Assembly (NCBI GenBank): GCA_005239945.1
Contig: SBAY01000298.1
Span: 1-26,120 of the forward strand
Direction of reading: 5' to 3'
Origin: Nitrospira sp.
Lineage (GTDB): Bacteria > UBA9089 > CG2-30-40-21 > SBAY01
DNA: 26,120 nucleotides
Of this stretch, positions 8,148-15,640 are shown in pieces. A program made the position numbers and the translations under genes. Below the pieces are notes generated by a model. That model had not been told where the DNA came from. It made no database searches and saw nothing but the letters and a program-made list of their open reading frames with translations. How positions within the stretch are numbered: position 1 is the stretch's first letter; each line of letters begins with the position of its first letter.

Positions 8148-8945
8148 ATGTGGCGAGTTGTTTTCAGCCTGATACTAATTTCTAATATAGCAGCAGAGGC
8201 GGCGTTTGAGAGTAGAGCATCAAGCGTCAGGGCAGAAGGAATGAGTGGGGCTTTTGCTGCATTAGGGGATGATGCAGGGGCTATTCTTTATAACCCGGCA
8301 GGATTGGCTCAAATCTCACTCAAGGAAGTTACCTTCCTGCGGACACATCCTTTTGACATATCGGAATTGGAACAAAATCTCATCACCCATGTCCAACCTA
8401 TAAAAAAAGGTGGTCTGGGATTTTCATACCTACAATTCACCGACTCCGATAGTTATAAAGAAACCCAGCTACTCTTTAGTGCTGCCAGCACCTTTATTAG
8501 TAAAAATCTTTGTCTTGGGGTTAATCTTAAACAAATGGGTTTAAAGATTGATGGCTATGGAGAGGCATCTAAATTGGGAATAGATGTAGGTGGGTTGTAT
8601 GAAATCAGCCCAAAAATAAAAATCGGCATTGCCGGATTTAATCTTAACCATCCTTTAGATACAGAAAAAAGCTATAATGAAGGCTTATGTATTAGACCCA
8701 TACTAAATCTTTTAATCACCATTGATTTAGAGAAAACCGAAAGATTCAATTCCGAGATTAAAATTGGGCAGGAGGTTTGGGTTACAGATAATCTCTGCCT
8801 TCGAGCCGGGCTTAAAAAACATACGCTCACTCAACCTACTTTAGGATTAGGCATATTGGTCGGCCTTATTCGACTTGATTACAGTTGTGTTTTTCACCCT
8901 ACATTGGGTTCAACACATCTTTATTCTTTTACCAGACGGTTTTGA
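8148..8945 (+). CDS. PorV/PorQ-like outer-membrane beta-barrel protein
   Basis: A 265-residue protein with a signal peptide (WRVVFSLILISNIAAEAAF). The opening RASSVRAEGMSGAFAALGDDAGAILYNPAGLA is typical of PorV/UPF0164-like members of the FadL-type outer-membrane superfamily. The rest alternates short amphipathic strands (LGFSYLQF, NLCLGVNLKQMGL, IKIGIAGFNL, LRAGLKKH, LGLGILVGLIRLDYS), and the chain ends in an aromatic residue (F) as outer-membrane barrels often do. ATG 8148 was chosen over GTG 8118 because AGAGGA (8138-8143) precedes it and the signal peptide then begins at once. It follows the FlgD-tailed secreted protein in the same direction. PorV-like proteins can serve secretion of such tailed proteins, but a functional link here is only inferred. 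Confidence 0.75.
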   Translation: MWRVVFSLILISNIAAEAAFESRASSVRAEGMSGAFAALGDDAGAILYNPAGLAQISLKEVTFLRTHPFDISELEQNLITHVQPIKKGGLGFSYLQFTDSDSYKETQLLFSAASTFISKNLCLGVNLKQMGLKIDGYGEASKLGIDVGGLYEISPKIKIGIAGFNLNHPLDTEKSYNEGLCIRPILNLLITIDLEKTERFNSEIKIGQEVWVTDNLCLRAGLKKHTLTQPTLGLGILVGLIRLDYSCVFHPTLGSTHLYSFTRRF

Positions 8946-9059
8946 GGTAACAAAAAAATTCCGGTATGATTTGACATTTTAAACAGTATTGTCTCTGTCG
9001 CCAATTTCTAATTTCAATTCCATCTTTTAACCATTTTTAAAATCGCAATTTGGACGGTA

Positions 9060-9491
9060 TTAAGTATAATTTGTTGAGTTAAACGGAATCTCTATTTTCT
9101 TTAACACAAATTCTTCAATTTTATCTGCGGATTCAATAGCTTCTCTGGCATCGTCTTCATCAATACTTTCAAAGGGCAAATCGCCCGGATAACGGGCTTC
9201 AGTAATATATTCATTTAATAAACCACATTCTTCTTTTAAGTTCTCAAACTCCGGGTCAAAGTCTATACAAAAAGTTAATAGATCTCCCATATCATGAATT
9301 TTCTTAAGCTCCCAGCCATTCCATATCAAAAATGCTTTTAGATATTTTTCCGCACTCCCCTGACACAAAAAGCATATTGTATGATAAGGGGCATAATCTT
9401 CTTTCATTCCCGAGTGAGCAAATAAAAGGTTTTCCCGGGCAAATCTCAACCAATCTTTGACCAGTTTGATTTCCTCTTCATTCTTTTTCAT
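9060..9491 (-). CDS. HEPN-domain protein, partner of a MNT nucleotidyltransferase
   Basis: A 143-residue all-helical protein of the HEPN class: WLRFARENLLFA, then APYHTICFLCQGSAEKYLKAFLIWNG, IHDMGDLL and LNEYITEARYPGD. It overlaps the end of the MNT gene on the same strand, the standard layout of MNT/HEPN toxin-antitoxin pairs. In characterised pairs of this kind, HEPN proteins are RNase-like toxins and the MNT protein neutralises them by nucleotidylation. The classical R-x4-6-H motif is not obvious in this subfamily, so activity is uncertain. Start chosen at 9491, which gives a 14-base overlap; an upstream ATG at 9506 has a poorly spaced binding site. Confidence 0.85.
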   Translation of the reverse strand: MKKNEEEIKLVKDWLRFARENLLFAHSGMKEDYAPYHTICFLCQGSAEKYLKAFLIWNGWELKKIHDMGDLLTFCIDFDPEFENLKEECGLLNEYITEARYPGDLPFESIDEDDAREAIESADKIEEFVLKKIEIPFNSTNYT

Positions 9492-9828
9492 AAAGTACTT
9501 TCCCATCCTTAAAGATATGATATAGATAAAACGGATTTTTGGCTCTGAGATTCCATTCTACTTCCTCTGATTTTCTCACGATTAAATCCACTGGAAATCG
9601 TCGTCCCCATAGTAGAGATTCTATTTTCCGCCTCATTATCCGACTGGATTCTTTACTATCTTTGATTATAAACATATCCAAATCACTATCCTGGTTAAAA
9701 TCACCTCTGGCATAGGAACCAAACAGGATGATTTTTTCTGGTTGAATTTCTCGAATAATTTTTTCAACTACATAGTTCACTAATTCGGGAGTTATCTTTT
9801 CTGTATTTAACTTTTGGTCTATGGACAT
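9478..9828 (-). CDS. MNT-type nucleotidyltransferase (antitoxin-like)
   Basis: A 116-residue minimal nucleotidyltransferase. The core motif is intact: IILFGSYARGDFNQDSDLDMFII carries GS, then DxD (SDLDM), and the later VDLIV supplies the third acidic position. An AAGGAG sits 6 bases before the ATG on the minus strand. It is the first gene of a two-gene unit with the HEPN gene, and the stop overlaps the partner's start. In the MNT/HEPN family the MNT protein is usually the antitoxin that transfers AMP to the HEPN protein; that role is inferred here. It is convergent with the PorV-like gene. Confidence 0.88.
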   Translation of the reverse strand: MSIDQKLNTEKITPELVNYVVEKIIREIQPEKIILFGSYARGDFNQDSDLDMFIIKDSKESSRIMRRKIESLLWGRRFPVDLIVRKSEEVEWNLRAKNPFYLYHIFKDGKVLYEKE

Positions 9829-10168
9829 TTTTTCTCCTTTAAAAATAAAGAATACATTTTTTTTACTGAAAAGTCAAGTATTATTTCTTCAGTTTCTGTG
9901 ATTCAGATAGTGAGACCATAGATATCAGACTTTTTGTCCTGAGTCTGATGTCTGATGTCTGTAGTCTAATATCCATCTTAATGACCATTTTTGCTTAATA
10001 AGTACTATTAAAATAAGAATTTTTTCTTGCAATTATTCCTAAATTTGAGTATAATATGTAAGCGTTTAGATATCAGCTTTCAGCTATCAGTTTTCAAGAG
10101 GGTTGAACCGTCCCATAAAGGAGAATTGATGTAAATGCAGATACGCATAATGGAAAATTGAAAAGAAG
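9829..10168. other. gene-free stretch with CAGAC/GTCTG repeats and a possible promoter
   Basis: The interval 9925-9980 holds repeated TCTGATGTCTG-type words and an inverted partner, related to the larger element at 23.9 kb. TATCAGCTTTCAGCTATCAG near 10070 is another short repeat. A Shine-Dalgarno AAAGGAG (10117-10123) is followed by ATG-TAA (10129-10134), a start codon directly followed by a stop, and then by an 8-codon reading frame (MQIRIMEN) ending just before the next gene. Confidence 0.45.
10027..10055 (+). promoter_or_regulatory. possible sigma-70-type promoter for the HhH protein gene
   Basis: TTGCAA (10027-10032) is followed after 17 bases by a perfect TATAAT (10050-10055), about 115 bases before the ATG at 10169. 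The -35 matches consensus at 4 of 6 positions. Confidence 0.5.
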
Positions 10169-11749
10169 ATGAAAAGATTACTTTTAGGATTAGTGTTAAT
10201 TGGTCATAGTCTTGCTTATGCCGAAATTGACCTGCCCACATCTATAAGAATTGAGGATGAAACGGATATATGGGAATTATACATTGAGGATAAAATTAGC
10301 TGGGATGATTATGAAACCCTGACTTATCAATACCTCCATCCATTAGATTTAAACAAGGTAGAAATCTCACAACTTGAGGAACTGCCTAATATCTCTCCTG
10401 ATTTAGCCCAACAAATCTATGATAAAAAAACATTTACCAGAATCGAGGAGATAATTCCTGTTATTGGTCAGGAATTATTTGATCAGATTAAGGTGTTTAT
10501 CACGGTTAAACCAATCTGGAAAGGGAATTTTGAGGTAGGCTTGAATGAAACTAAGGATGACCATAAAAAGGCAGACCTCTATACAAGATTATGCCTTTAT
10601 ACCAAAGAAATGGAATTAGGAGGGCTTGGGGAAAGGGAGGAAACTGAAGATAAACTTGAGCTAAAGAAAAGATACTTATTGGTAGATAAACCTGAAGGAT
10701 TGGTAAGGAAGGTAATTGTTGGTAATCATCAAGCAAGATTTGGGGAAGGGGTTGTGTACAATACCGCCCACCGGAAGACATATCGCGGACTCGTGTCTGA
10801 TGACGGCACCAGAGAAAGCGATATTCAGGATGGAGTGATAGTTGAAACCGCTATTGATAAATTAACCGCAGTCTTTTTCTATTCTTCTGTAGATTTAGAT
10901 GAATTCCCCAGTAATGTCTTCTCTGAGTTCGATGGGAAAGAAGAATTATGGGGAGGCAATCTCACCCTTGTAAATGGAGATACTCACTTTGGAGCCACAG
11001 GCTATGTAAGTAATTTTACCTCTAAAGATGGGAAAAAGGAAACGGTTGGGATTATGGGAATAGACTTTTTGAAGAGGTTTAAAGAAACAGAGATTGCGGG
11101 CGAGATAGCGAAGAATAAAAACCAGGCTAACGGATTGCTTGTCAGAGGTTATAAAAAGATAAGTAACTTTAAATACTGGCTTTCTTTGAGAAGATACGAG
11201 CAGGATTTTATTAATCCACATAGTCAGGTAGAAGAAGGTGATGAAAAGGGTGGCTCGGCACAAATGCAGTATGAGTCAGGTAATCTCACCATTAAGTTAT
11301 CTGGCGATTATCACCAACATTTTTCCACACTTATCACCGACGAAAAATATTGGACTTCTATTGGCTACAAATTAAATCCCAAAATAGAGATTACAGCCAA
11401 AATTGAATTGGAAGATGAGGATATATCTCGAGGCGGAGATGAAAAGGAGGTTTATTCGCTTGAGTTAGACACAAAACCACATTTTAAACTTGACATAAAC
11501 TCTTTTTATAAATATACTAATAATGATGATGGGGCAATTACGGATTATATCTATACCAAACTCATCTATCATTTCAAACCAGGACCTACTTTAACAGGAA
11601 GGTTCAAATATGGTCCAGAGGGAGTTCGAGAAACTTATGGACAGGTAAAAATGAAAATAAGAGGAAATGAATTAACGGCTAAATACACTCATACCCATGA
11701 TGAGCCTCATCCAGATGAGTTTTATTTAAGAATGAAGATTGGATGGTAA
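10169..11749 (+). CDS. exported helix-hairpin-helix protein with probable beta-barrel
   Basis: A 526-residue protein with a signal peptide (MKRLLLGLVLIGHSLAYA). Residues about 55-110 hold helix-hairpin-helix-like segments: HPLDLNKVEISQLEELPNIS and then RIEEIIPVIGQELFDQI, as in ComEA-like modules. The remaining 400 residues are rich in short alternating strands (FEVGLNETKD, TKLIYHFKPG, TLTGRFKYG, LTAKYTHTHDE, FYLRMKIGW) and end with an aromatic residue, consistent with an outer-membrane barrel. The NHQARFGEGVVYNT segment is reminiscent of HhH-containing outer-membrane proteins in Bacteroidota and candidate phyla. No function is established that I know of. A role in DNA uptake is sometimes guessed from the HhH domain but cannot be supported here. 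Confidence 0.7.
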   Translation: MKRLLLGLVLIGHSLAYAEIDLPTSIRIEDETDIWELYIEDKISWDDYETLTYQYLHPLDLNKVEISQLEELPNISPDLAQQIYDKKTFTRIEEIIPVIGQELFDQIKVFITVKPIWKGNFEVGLNETKDDHKKADLYTRLCLYTKEMELGGLGEREETEDKLELKKRYLLVDKPEGLVRKVIVGNHQARFGEGVVYNTAHRKTYRGLVSDDGTRESDIQDGVIVETAIDKLTAVFFYSSVDLDEFPSNVFSEFDGKEELWGGNLTLVNGDTHFGATGYVSNFTSKDGKKETVGIMGIDFLKRFKETEIAGEIAKNKNQANGLLVRGYKKISNFKYWLSLRRYEQDFINPHSQVEEGDEKGGSAQMQYESGNLTIKLSGDYHQHFSTLITDEKYWTSIGYKLNPKIEITAKIELEDEDISRGGDEKEVYSLELDTKPHFKLDINSFYKYTNNDDGAITDYIYTKLIYHFKPGPTLTGRFKYGPEGVRETYGQVKMKIRGNELTAKYTHTHDEPHPDEFYLRMKIGW

Positions 11750-11997
11750 ATTATACCAATTCCAAAAACTTTTCACCTTTTTATTATTCCGTATAGAAAC
11801 ATAATCTCGGTAGAATTAAGAGTTTTGCAAAATGAGAAATCTAAGAAAGGAAAGATATGCCACAAAGTCACCAAAACACAAAATTCTACAAAAGGAAATT
11901 TATTGATGGATATATTTTCGCCAATTTTCTCGCCTCGACACTTCTCCTTGCAGACACATTTTCATAATTAGAATTGAAGGGAGGGAAGAAAAAATAT
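11750..11997. other. intergenic stretch with a 40-base dispersed repeat
   Basis: The segment 11843-11882 is a close copy (about 36-37 of 40 bases) of 20932-20971 and contains GATATGCCACAAAGTCAC. Only one arm is present here, whereas the 20.9 kb copy has an inverted partner. No gene was seen. Confidence 0.6.
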
Positions 11998-12042
11998 TTG
12001 ACAAATTATTACTAAGAATATATAATTATCACAGGTGATAAT
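11998..12042 (+). promoter_or_regulatory. promoter and palindromic operator of the AbiE-type operon
   Basis: TTGACA (11998-12003), a 17-base spacer and TATAAT (12021-12026) form a near-consensus sigma-70 promoter. A perfect 18-base palindrome, ATTATCAC-AG-GTGATAAT (12025-12042), overlaps the -10 box and includes the ribosome binding site AGGTGA (12033-12038) of the GTG start at 12048. AbiEi antitoxins are known to repress their own operons, so this palindrome is a likely AbiEi operator. Confidence 0.75.
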
Positions 12043-12047
12043 ATATT

Positions 12048-12644
12048 GTGGTTAGTAAAAATATACTTAGATTACAAGCATTAGCTAAATTGCCTTATTT
12101 TAGTGGAGAAGATGTAGCAGAATCTTTGGGGATTAAATTAGAATCAGCACGGGTATTTTGTTCTCGGTATGTTAAAAAGAAAATATTATTAAAACTGAAG
12201 AATAATTATTATTCATCAGGACAAAGGTGGGAAAGCAATAATCGTGATGATTTTTTAAAAATCGCTAATATTTTACAAGTACCTTCATATATCTCCCTAC
12301 AAACTGCCCTGGTTTATTATGAGATAACTACGCAAATACAAAGGAATTTTTTTGAAAGTGTCTGCTTGAAGCGCACCAAAAAACTCGAAATCAAAGATAC
12401 GGTATTTAATTATTATAAATTAAATAAAGAGTATTATTTTGATTTTATTAAAAAAAACGGAGTTTTTATTGCTTCTAAAGAAAAGGCCTTTCTTGATGCA
12501 GTATATCTTTACTCTTTCGGAAAATATAAATTAGATTTTAATTCTCTGGATTTGAATAAGCTGGATAAAACAAAAATCAAAAAACTCATAGAAATTTATC
12601 CGGAAAAGACAGAAAAAATTGTGAGGAAATTATGCAAGATTTAA
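12048..12644 (+). CDS. AbiEi-like antitoxin / winged-helix regulator
   Basis: A 198-residue protein. The N-terminus (residues about 1-55: LRLQALAKLPYFSGEDVAESLGI, SARVFCSRYVKKKIL) is a winged-helix DNA-binding domain. The later segment VFIASKEKAFLDAVYLYSFG matches the conserved motif of AbiEi antitoxins (A-S-x-E-K-A-x-L-D). GTG 12048 is the start, with AGGTGA 9 bases upstream and no ATG available at the N-terminus. It overlaps the next gene by 13 bases. Known AbiEi proteins neutralise AbiEii and autorepress transcription; the palindrome before this gene fits. Type IV toxin-antitoxin pairs of this family mediate phage abortive infection or plasmid stability. Confidence 0.85.
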   Translation: MVSKNILRLQALAKLPYFSGEDVAESLGIKLESARVFCSRYVKKKILLKLKNNYYSSGQRWESNNRDDFLKIANILQVPSYISLQTALVYYEITTQIQRNFFESVCLKRTKKLEIKDTVFNYYKLNKEYYFDFIKKNGVFIASKEKAFLDAVYLYSFGKYKLDFNSLDLNKLDKTKIKKLIEIYPEKTEKIVRKLCKI

Positions 12645-13300
12645 GAAAAAATGAACACTTCGAGCTTGAAATCCTGGATAAGTTGAATAGTGGTAGATTT
12701 TTAACTCATCTGGTGTTTGGTGGTGGAACAATGTTACGGCTCTGTTATGGATTAGACCGCTATTCTGTGGACTTAGATTTTTGGGTTGTTAAAAAAATCA
12801 ATCTTGATAAGTTATTTTCTGACCTCAAAACTTATATGGGGCAATTTTATACTTTAACTGACAGTGCTAATAAATTCCATACTATACTTTTAGAACTGAA
12901 ATCGCCAAATTATCCTCGTGCTTTAAAAATTGAAATTAGAAAAGAGATTAAAAAGATTAAAACTGAATCTGCTATTGCCTATAGTCCTGGTGCCAATATC
13001 CAGGTTCTCTTAAAAGTAGTAGCGTTATCAGAAATGATGAAAGCCAAGATAGAATCATTTTTAAATAGAAAAGAAATAAGAGATGTGTATGATATAGAAT
13101 TTTTAATTAAAAAGGGTATTGATATAGAAACATCACCAGAGAAGCTAAATGCCTTACTTAAGGGAATAGAAAATTTTACCAAACAAGATTATATGATTAA
13201 ACTTGGTTCTTTATTAGAACCCACTCAAAGGAAATACTATCAAAGCGAAAATTTTAAGATTCTTATTTTTAAAATAAAGGAAATTTTACCTATACTTTAA
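12632..13300 (+). CDS. AbiEii-like nucleotidyltransferase toxin
   Basis: A 222-residue protein of the AbiEii/DUF1814 nucleotidyltransferase family. The diagnostic motif is LVFGGGTMLRLCYGLDRYSVDLDF (residues about 27-50): G-G-T-x-L-R, then R-x-S-x-D-L-D-F. The family's further conserved basic and RDxYDI-type segment is seen as EIRDVYDIEFLI. Start at ATG 12632 with GAGGAAA just upstream, translationally coupled to the AbiEi gene. AbiEii/MenT-type toxins transfer nucleotides, in studied cases to tRNA 3' ends, to stop growth. The exact target here is unknown. Confidence 0.85.
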   Translation: MQDLRKNEHFELEILDKLNSGRFLTHLVFGGGTMLRLCYGLDRYSVDLDFWVVKKINLDKLFSDLKTYMGQFYTLTDSANKFHTILLELKSPNYPRALKIEIRKEIKKIKTESAIAYSPGANIQVLLKVVALSEMMKAKIESFLNRKEIRDVYDIEFLIKKGIDIETSPEKLNALLKGIENFTKQDYMIKLGSLLEPTQRKYYQSENFKILIFKIKEILPIL

Positions 13301-13441
13301 CTGGACTTTCGTGATTTTTAGTGGGTTGAAATTCCTTGAAAACACAAGTGGGAAACTTAGAATCAAATCTTAAATGTAGAAAGCATTTTACCTTCAAGGT
13401 TTAATCCTATTAACCCCGCAGGATTTAAGGAGATGAAAAAG

Positions 13442-13759
13442 ATGGAGAAATTGTTGGTGAAAAAAGGGGGATTCCCTCCGGAAATAATGGGAGATATAGA
13501 AAAGATAGAATCAATCTTGATTCGCTATGGTGACTGGAAAGTCATCTTATATGGCTCTTTAGCAAAAGGGAATTATAAGGTTGATTCAGATATAGATATA
13601 TGCTATGAGGGAATTCCTGATGAAAGTTATTTCCGTGCACTTGCTGAATGTCTTATGAAGGCTCAAAGGCAAATAAGCATACTTGATTTTAAAAGTATCA
13701 AAGGATACCTCAAACAAAGAATTTTAAATGAAGGGAAATTACTTTATGAACTTAAATGA
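13442..13759 (+). CDS. MNT-type nucleotidyltransferase in the first cassette-like block
   Basis: A 105-residue minimal nucleotidyltransferase with VILYGSLAKGNYKVDSDIDICYEG (GS and DxD motifs) and ISILDF as the third acidic site. ATG 13442 is preferred: AAGGAG (13427-13432) is 9 bases upstream, whereas an ATG at 13433 abuts that site. The stop overlaps a downstream ATG (13746) in the usual MNT/HEPN manner, but that partner is broken. The gene lies before the first attC-like site and probably belongs to the same cassette array. Confidence 0.8.
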   Translation: MEKLLVKKGGFPPEIMGDIEKIESILIRYGDWKVILYGSLAKGNYKVDSDIDICYEGIPDESYFRALAECLMKAQRQISILDFKSIKGYLKQRILNEGKLLYELK

Positions 13760-13850
13760 ATTAAGAAGCGAGATAAACTTTGAATTAGAAAACTTAGAGA
13801 GTATCTACCAAAGGATATCAGAATTTTCTCAACAAGAAATTGAGGAATGA
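13746..13850 (+). pseudogene. truncated HEPN (HepT-like) partner
   Basis: A 34-codon frame starts at ATG 13746, overlapping the MNT stop by 14 bases. Its product begins MNLNELRSEINFELENLE and continues IYQRISEFSQQEIEE, typical of the N-terminal helix of HepT-like HEPN proteins, then stops at 13848-13850. The conserved HEPN core is missing. The next recognisable structure, 57 bases on, is an attC-like site. The toxin seems to have been truncated while the nucleotidyltransferase remained. Confidence 0.55.
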
Positions 13851-13906
13851 GTGAAGGTATTATAGAAAGATTGTCAAGTAAAATGAAGATGCAGAACCCA
13901 CAACAG

Positions 13907-13988
13907 CAGATAACACGGTGTTTGTAATTCGCTTTGCTCATCCAAATTTTGCTTCGTAAAATTTCACAAACACTGAAACCGTTAGCCG
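13907..13988 (+). other. attC-like recombination site A
   Basis: Outer boxes are CAGATAAC (13907-13914) and GTTAGCCG (13981-13988). The inner stem pairs GTGTTTGT (13918-13925) with ACAAACAC (13966-13973), leaving unpaired bases on the right side as in integron attC sites. The G-TT cleavage point would be 13981/13982, so the next cassette would begin at 13982. The adjacent genes and the complementarity of the next cassette's ends support the call. Confidence 0.7.
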
Positions 13989-14132
13989 AAATGTAAGTCA
14001 ATAAAGGTAAAGCAAATAAGTTCCAATGAAGAACTTAATATTTTAATTAATGACAGAAATAAACCTTGTAGAAAAAAGAATTAGGCATATAGATGATTAT
14101 TAAAAAAACAAAAAAGATGGAGGGACAAAGAA

Positions 14133-14366
14133 ATGATGGATAGAAGAAAATTAATGAAACATTATAATTTTACTGTGTTGATTGAACAAGATGAAGATGG
14201 ATATTATGTAGCTACAGTACCAGCTTTGAAAAGTTGCTACACCCAGGCTAAAACCCTTGAGGAACTTTATCCAAGGATTAAGGAGGTAATTGAACTTTGC
14301 CTTGAAGAAGAAGAGCCAACCACTATGAAGTTTGTAGCTCTTCAACAACTTGAAGTTGGAGTATAG
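14133..14366 (+). CDS. hicB: HicB-family antitoxin (short form)
   Basis: A 77-residue protein with the HicB partial RNase H-like fold: YNFTVLIEQDEDGYYVATVPALKSCYTQAKTLEEL, then IKEVIELCLEE. This matches family features (ExDxDGYYV, P-x-L-x-x-C-x-T-x-G-like). It lacks the C-terminal DNA-binding domain of long HicB proteins. GGAGGG (14119-14124) lies 8 bases before ATG 14133. It precedes hicA by 7 bases (order B-A), and the pair fills the block between attC-like sites A and B. HicB neutralises the HicA mRNA interferase. HicAB pairs are recurrent integron cassettes. Confidence 0.85.
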   Translation: MMDRRKLMKHYNFTVLIEQDEDGYYVATVPALKSCYTQAKTLEELYPRIKEVIELCLEEEEPTTMKFVALQQLEVGV

Positions 14367-14373
14367 AAAATCT

Positions 14374-14601
14374 ATGAATAGAATATCAACGATTACAGCT
14401 AAATTGATGATTAATTTTCTCCATACTTTGGGATTTGAGCAGGTAAGACAAAGGGGAAGTCATAAATTTTTCAAACATCCTGATGGAAGAACAGCAATAG
14501 TTCCAGACCATAAAGGAGAAGATTTAGGCCGTGGAATAACTAATAAAATTTTGAAAGATATTGAAGTTGCAAAGGAGGATTTTCTCAATTGGTGTCAATA
14601 A
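14374..14601 (+). CDS. hicA: HicA-family mRNA interferase toxin
   Basis: A 75-residue dsRBD-like toxin: ITAKLMINFLHTLGFEQVRQRGSHKFF, then HPDGRTAIVPDHKGEDLGRGITNKILKD. The catalytic histidine is in the RGSH motif. ATG 14374 is used (GGAG at 14358-14361); a TTG at 14350 would overlap hicB. HicA cleaves mRNA when free of HicB. The pair forms a complete cassette together with attC-like site B. Confidence 0.88.
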   Translation: MNRISTITAKLMINFLHTLGFEQVRQRGSHKFFKHPDGRTAIVPDHKGEDLGRGITNKILKDIEVAKEDFLNWCQ

Positions 14602-14631
14602 ACAGTAATTTTAGAGTATAAATAAACACTT

Positions 14632-14704
14632 CGGCTAACAGCGTGTTTACGACGCTTCGCTAAATTGCCTAAAGGTAATTTCGTAAACACGCAAATCGTT
14701 ATCT
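14632..14704 (+). other. attC-like recombination site B
   Basis: Outer boxes are CGGCTAAC (14632-14639) and GTTATCT (14698-14704). A perfect 12-base stem pairs GCGTGTTTACGA (14641-14652) with TCGTAAACACGC (14681-14692), and the spacers are unequal (1 base left, 5 right). A small inner hairpin is formed by ATTGCC and GGTAAT. The left box with flank CTTCGGCTAAC is complementary to the start of the preceding cassette at site A (GTTAGCCGAA), as expected for the two ends of one circular cassette. Confidence 0.8.
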
Positions 14705-14736
14705 GAAATTTTGACAGCTATTTGAGGTGATGAATA

Positions 14737-15027
14737 ATGAAAAGTGCAGTTTTAAGTATAGAATTAGATAAGATTGTCAATATTAGCAAGGAATTTGATG
14801 CAAAAAAAGTGCTATTATTTGGGTCATGTCTTGAAGATATTAAATCGGCACAGGATATTGACATAGCAGTTAGTGGGATTAAACCCAGAGACTTTTTCAA
14901 ATATTATGGTAAAGTTTCCATGGCGGTAGATGATGAAGTGGATATAGTCGATTTAGATGATGTAAGAGAACATCTTTATAAAAGAATTTTATCTAAAGGA
15001 AGGGTTATATATGAAAGAGGAGTATAA
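14737..15027 (+). CDS. MNT-type nucleotidyltransferase (cassette-borne antitoxin-like)
   Basis: A 96-residue minimal nucleotidyltransferase: VLLFGSCLEDIKSAQDIDIAVSG has the GS and D-I-D motifs, and VDIVDLDD supplies the third acidic site. The start at ATG 14737 has GAGGTGA (14724-14730) upstream and lies only 39 bases after the cassette boundary at site B. It overlaps the HEPN gene by 17 bases. The pair is likely an MNT/HEPN toxin-antitoxin module carried as an integron cassette. Confidence 0.85.
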   Translation: MKSAVLSIELDKIVNISKEFDAKKVLLFGSCLEDIKSAQDIDIAVSGIKPRDFFKYYGKVSMAVDDEVDIVDLDDVREHLYKRILSKGRVIYERGV

Positions 15028-15472
15028 CGAGTTAAGAGAAGATGTGTTAGATGAGGAAAAGGCAATAGAAGAAACTTTAGAAAGGCTTTATGAAGTTAGA
15101 GCTAAATTTGATTCTCAAATAGAAGATTATCTTACAGAGCCAGCGATGGGGACTTATTTAATGAATTTTTATACTGGGATAGAAAATATTTTAAAACGTA
15201 TAACTAAAAAGTACTACTTAACTATGCCTAAGGGAGAGAGTTGGCATAAAGAGATTCTTGCTTTATCATCTAATCCTCCGTTAGGTAAGATTGCAGTATT
15301 TAATCAGAATATAGTAGAAAGGTTACACTCATATAGAAACTTTAGACATCGATTTGTGAGTGGATATGGTTTTCAATTAAAGGGCGAAAAGATGTTGGAG
15401 TTAGTAGATAATGTTGAATCTTTATGGATTGATATAAAGAAGGCTATTTCGGATTTTTGGGATAAGTTGTAA
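15011..15472 (+). CDS. HepT-like HEPN toxin (cassette-borne)
   Basis: A 153-residue helical protein. The N-terminal helices (ELREDVLDEEKAIEETLERLYEVR) and MNFYTGIENILKRI resemble HepT-like HEPN ribonucleases. HSYRNFRHRFVSGYGF contains the R-N-x-x-H motif expected for an active HEPN RNase. The start ATG 15011 lies inside the MNT gene, giving translational coupling. The stop is 28 bases before the left box of attC-like site C. Toxin activity is inferred from the family. Confidence 0.82.
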   Translation: MKEEYNELREDVLDEEKAIEETLERLYEVRAKFDSQIEDYLTEPAMGTYLMNFYTGIENILKRITKKYYLTMPKGESWHKEILALSSNPPLGKIAVFNQNIVERLHSYRNFRHRFVSGYGFQLKGEKMLELVDNVESLWIDIKKAISDFWDKL

Positions 15473-15500
15473 CTCATAGATTTTTAAGCTGTCAAAACAT

Positions 15501-15592
15501 CAGATAACACGGTGTTTGTGACAAGCTTACGCTTGCCCAAATTGGCTGACGCCAATATCCTCTGGCAGGTTACGAAACCCGCTTGATAATCT
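15501..15592 (+). other. attC-like recombination site C, right half degenerate
   Basis: The left half is like site A: CAGATAAC (15501-15508) then ACGGTGTTTGTGAC. The loop holds two perfect mini-hairpins, CAAGC-TTAC-GCTTG (15522-15535) and ATTGGC-TGAC-GCCAAT (15541-15556). The right half (GTTACGAAACCCGC, then CTTGATAATCT) pairs only imperfectly, and no clean GTTRRRY box is present. The left flank through the box (15488-15508) is complementary to the start of the same cassette at 14698 (20 of 22 bases), which fixes this as the end of the MNT/HEPN cassette. Confidence 0.6.
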
Positions 15593-15640
15593 AAAAGGTG
15601 TGAAAGGGAAGACGAAAAATAGTAGAATAGAAAATAGGGT

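Noticed and set aside
13854..13920. Continuation of the HEPN frame after the stop at 13848
   Set aside because: Following frames give only short low-complexity peptides running into attC-like site A, without HEPN motifs.
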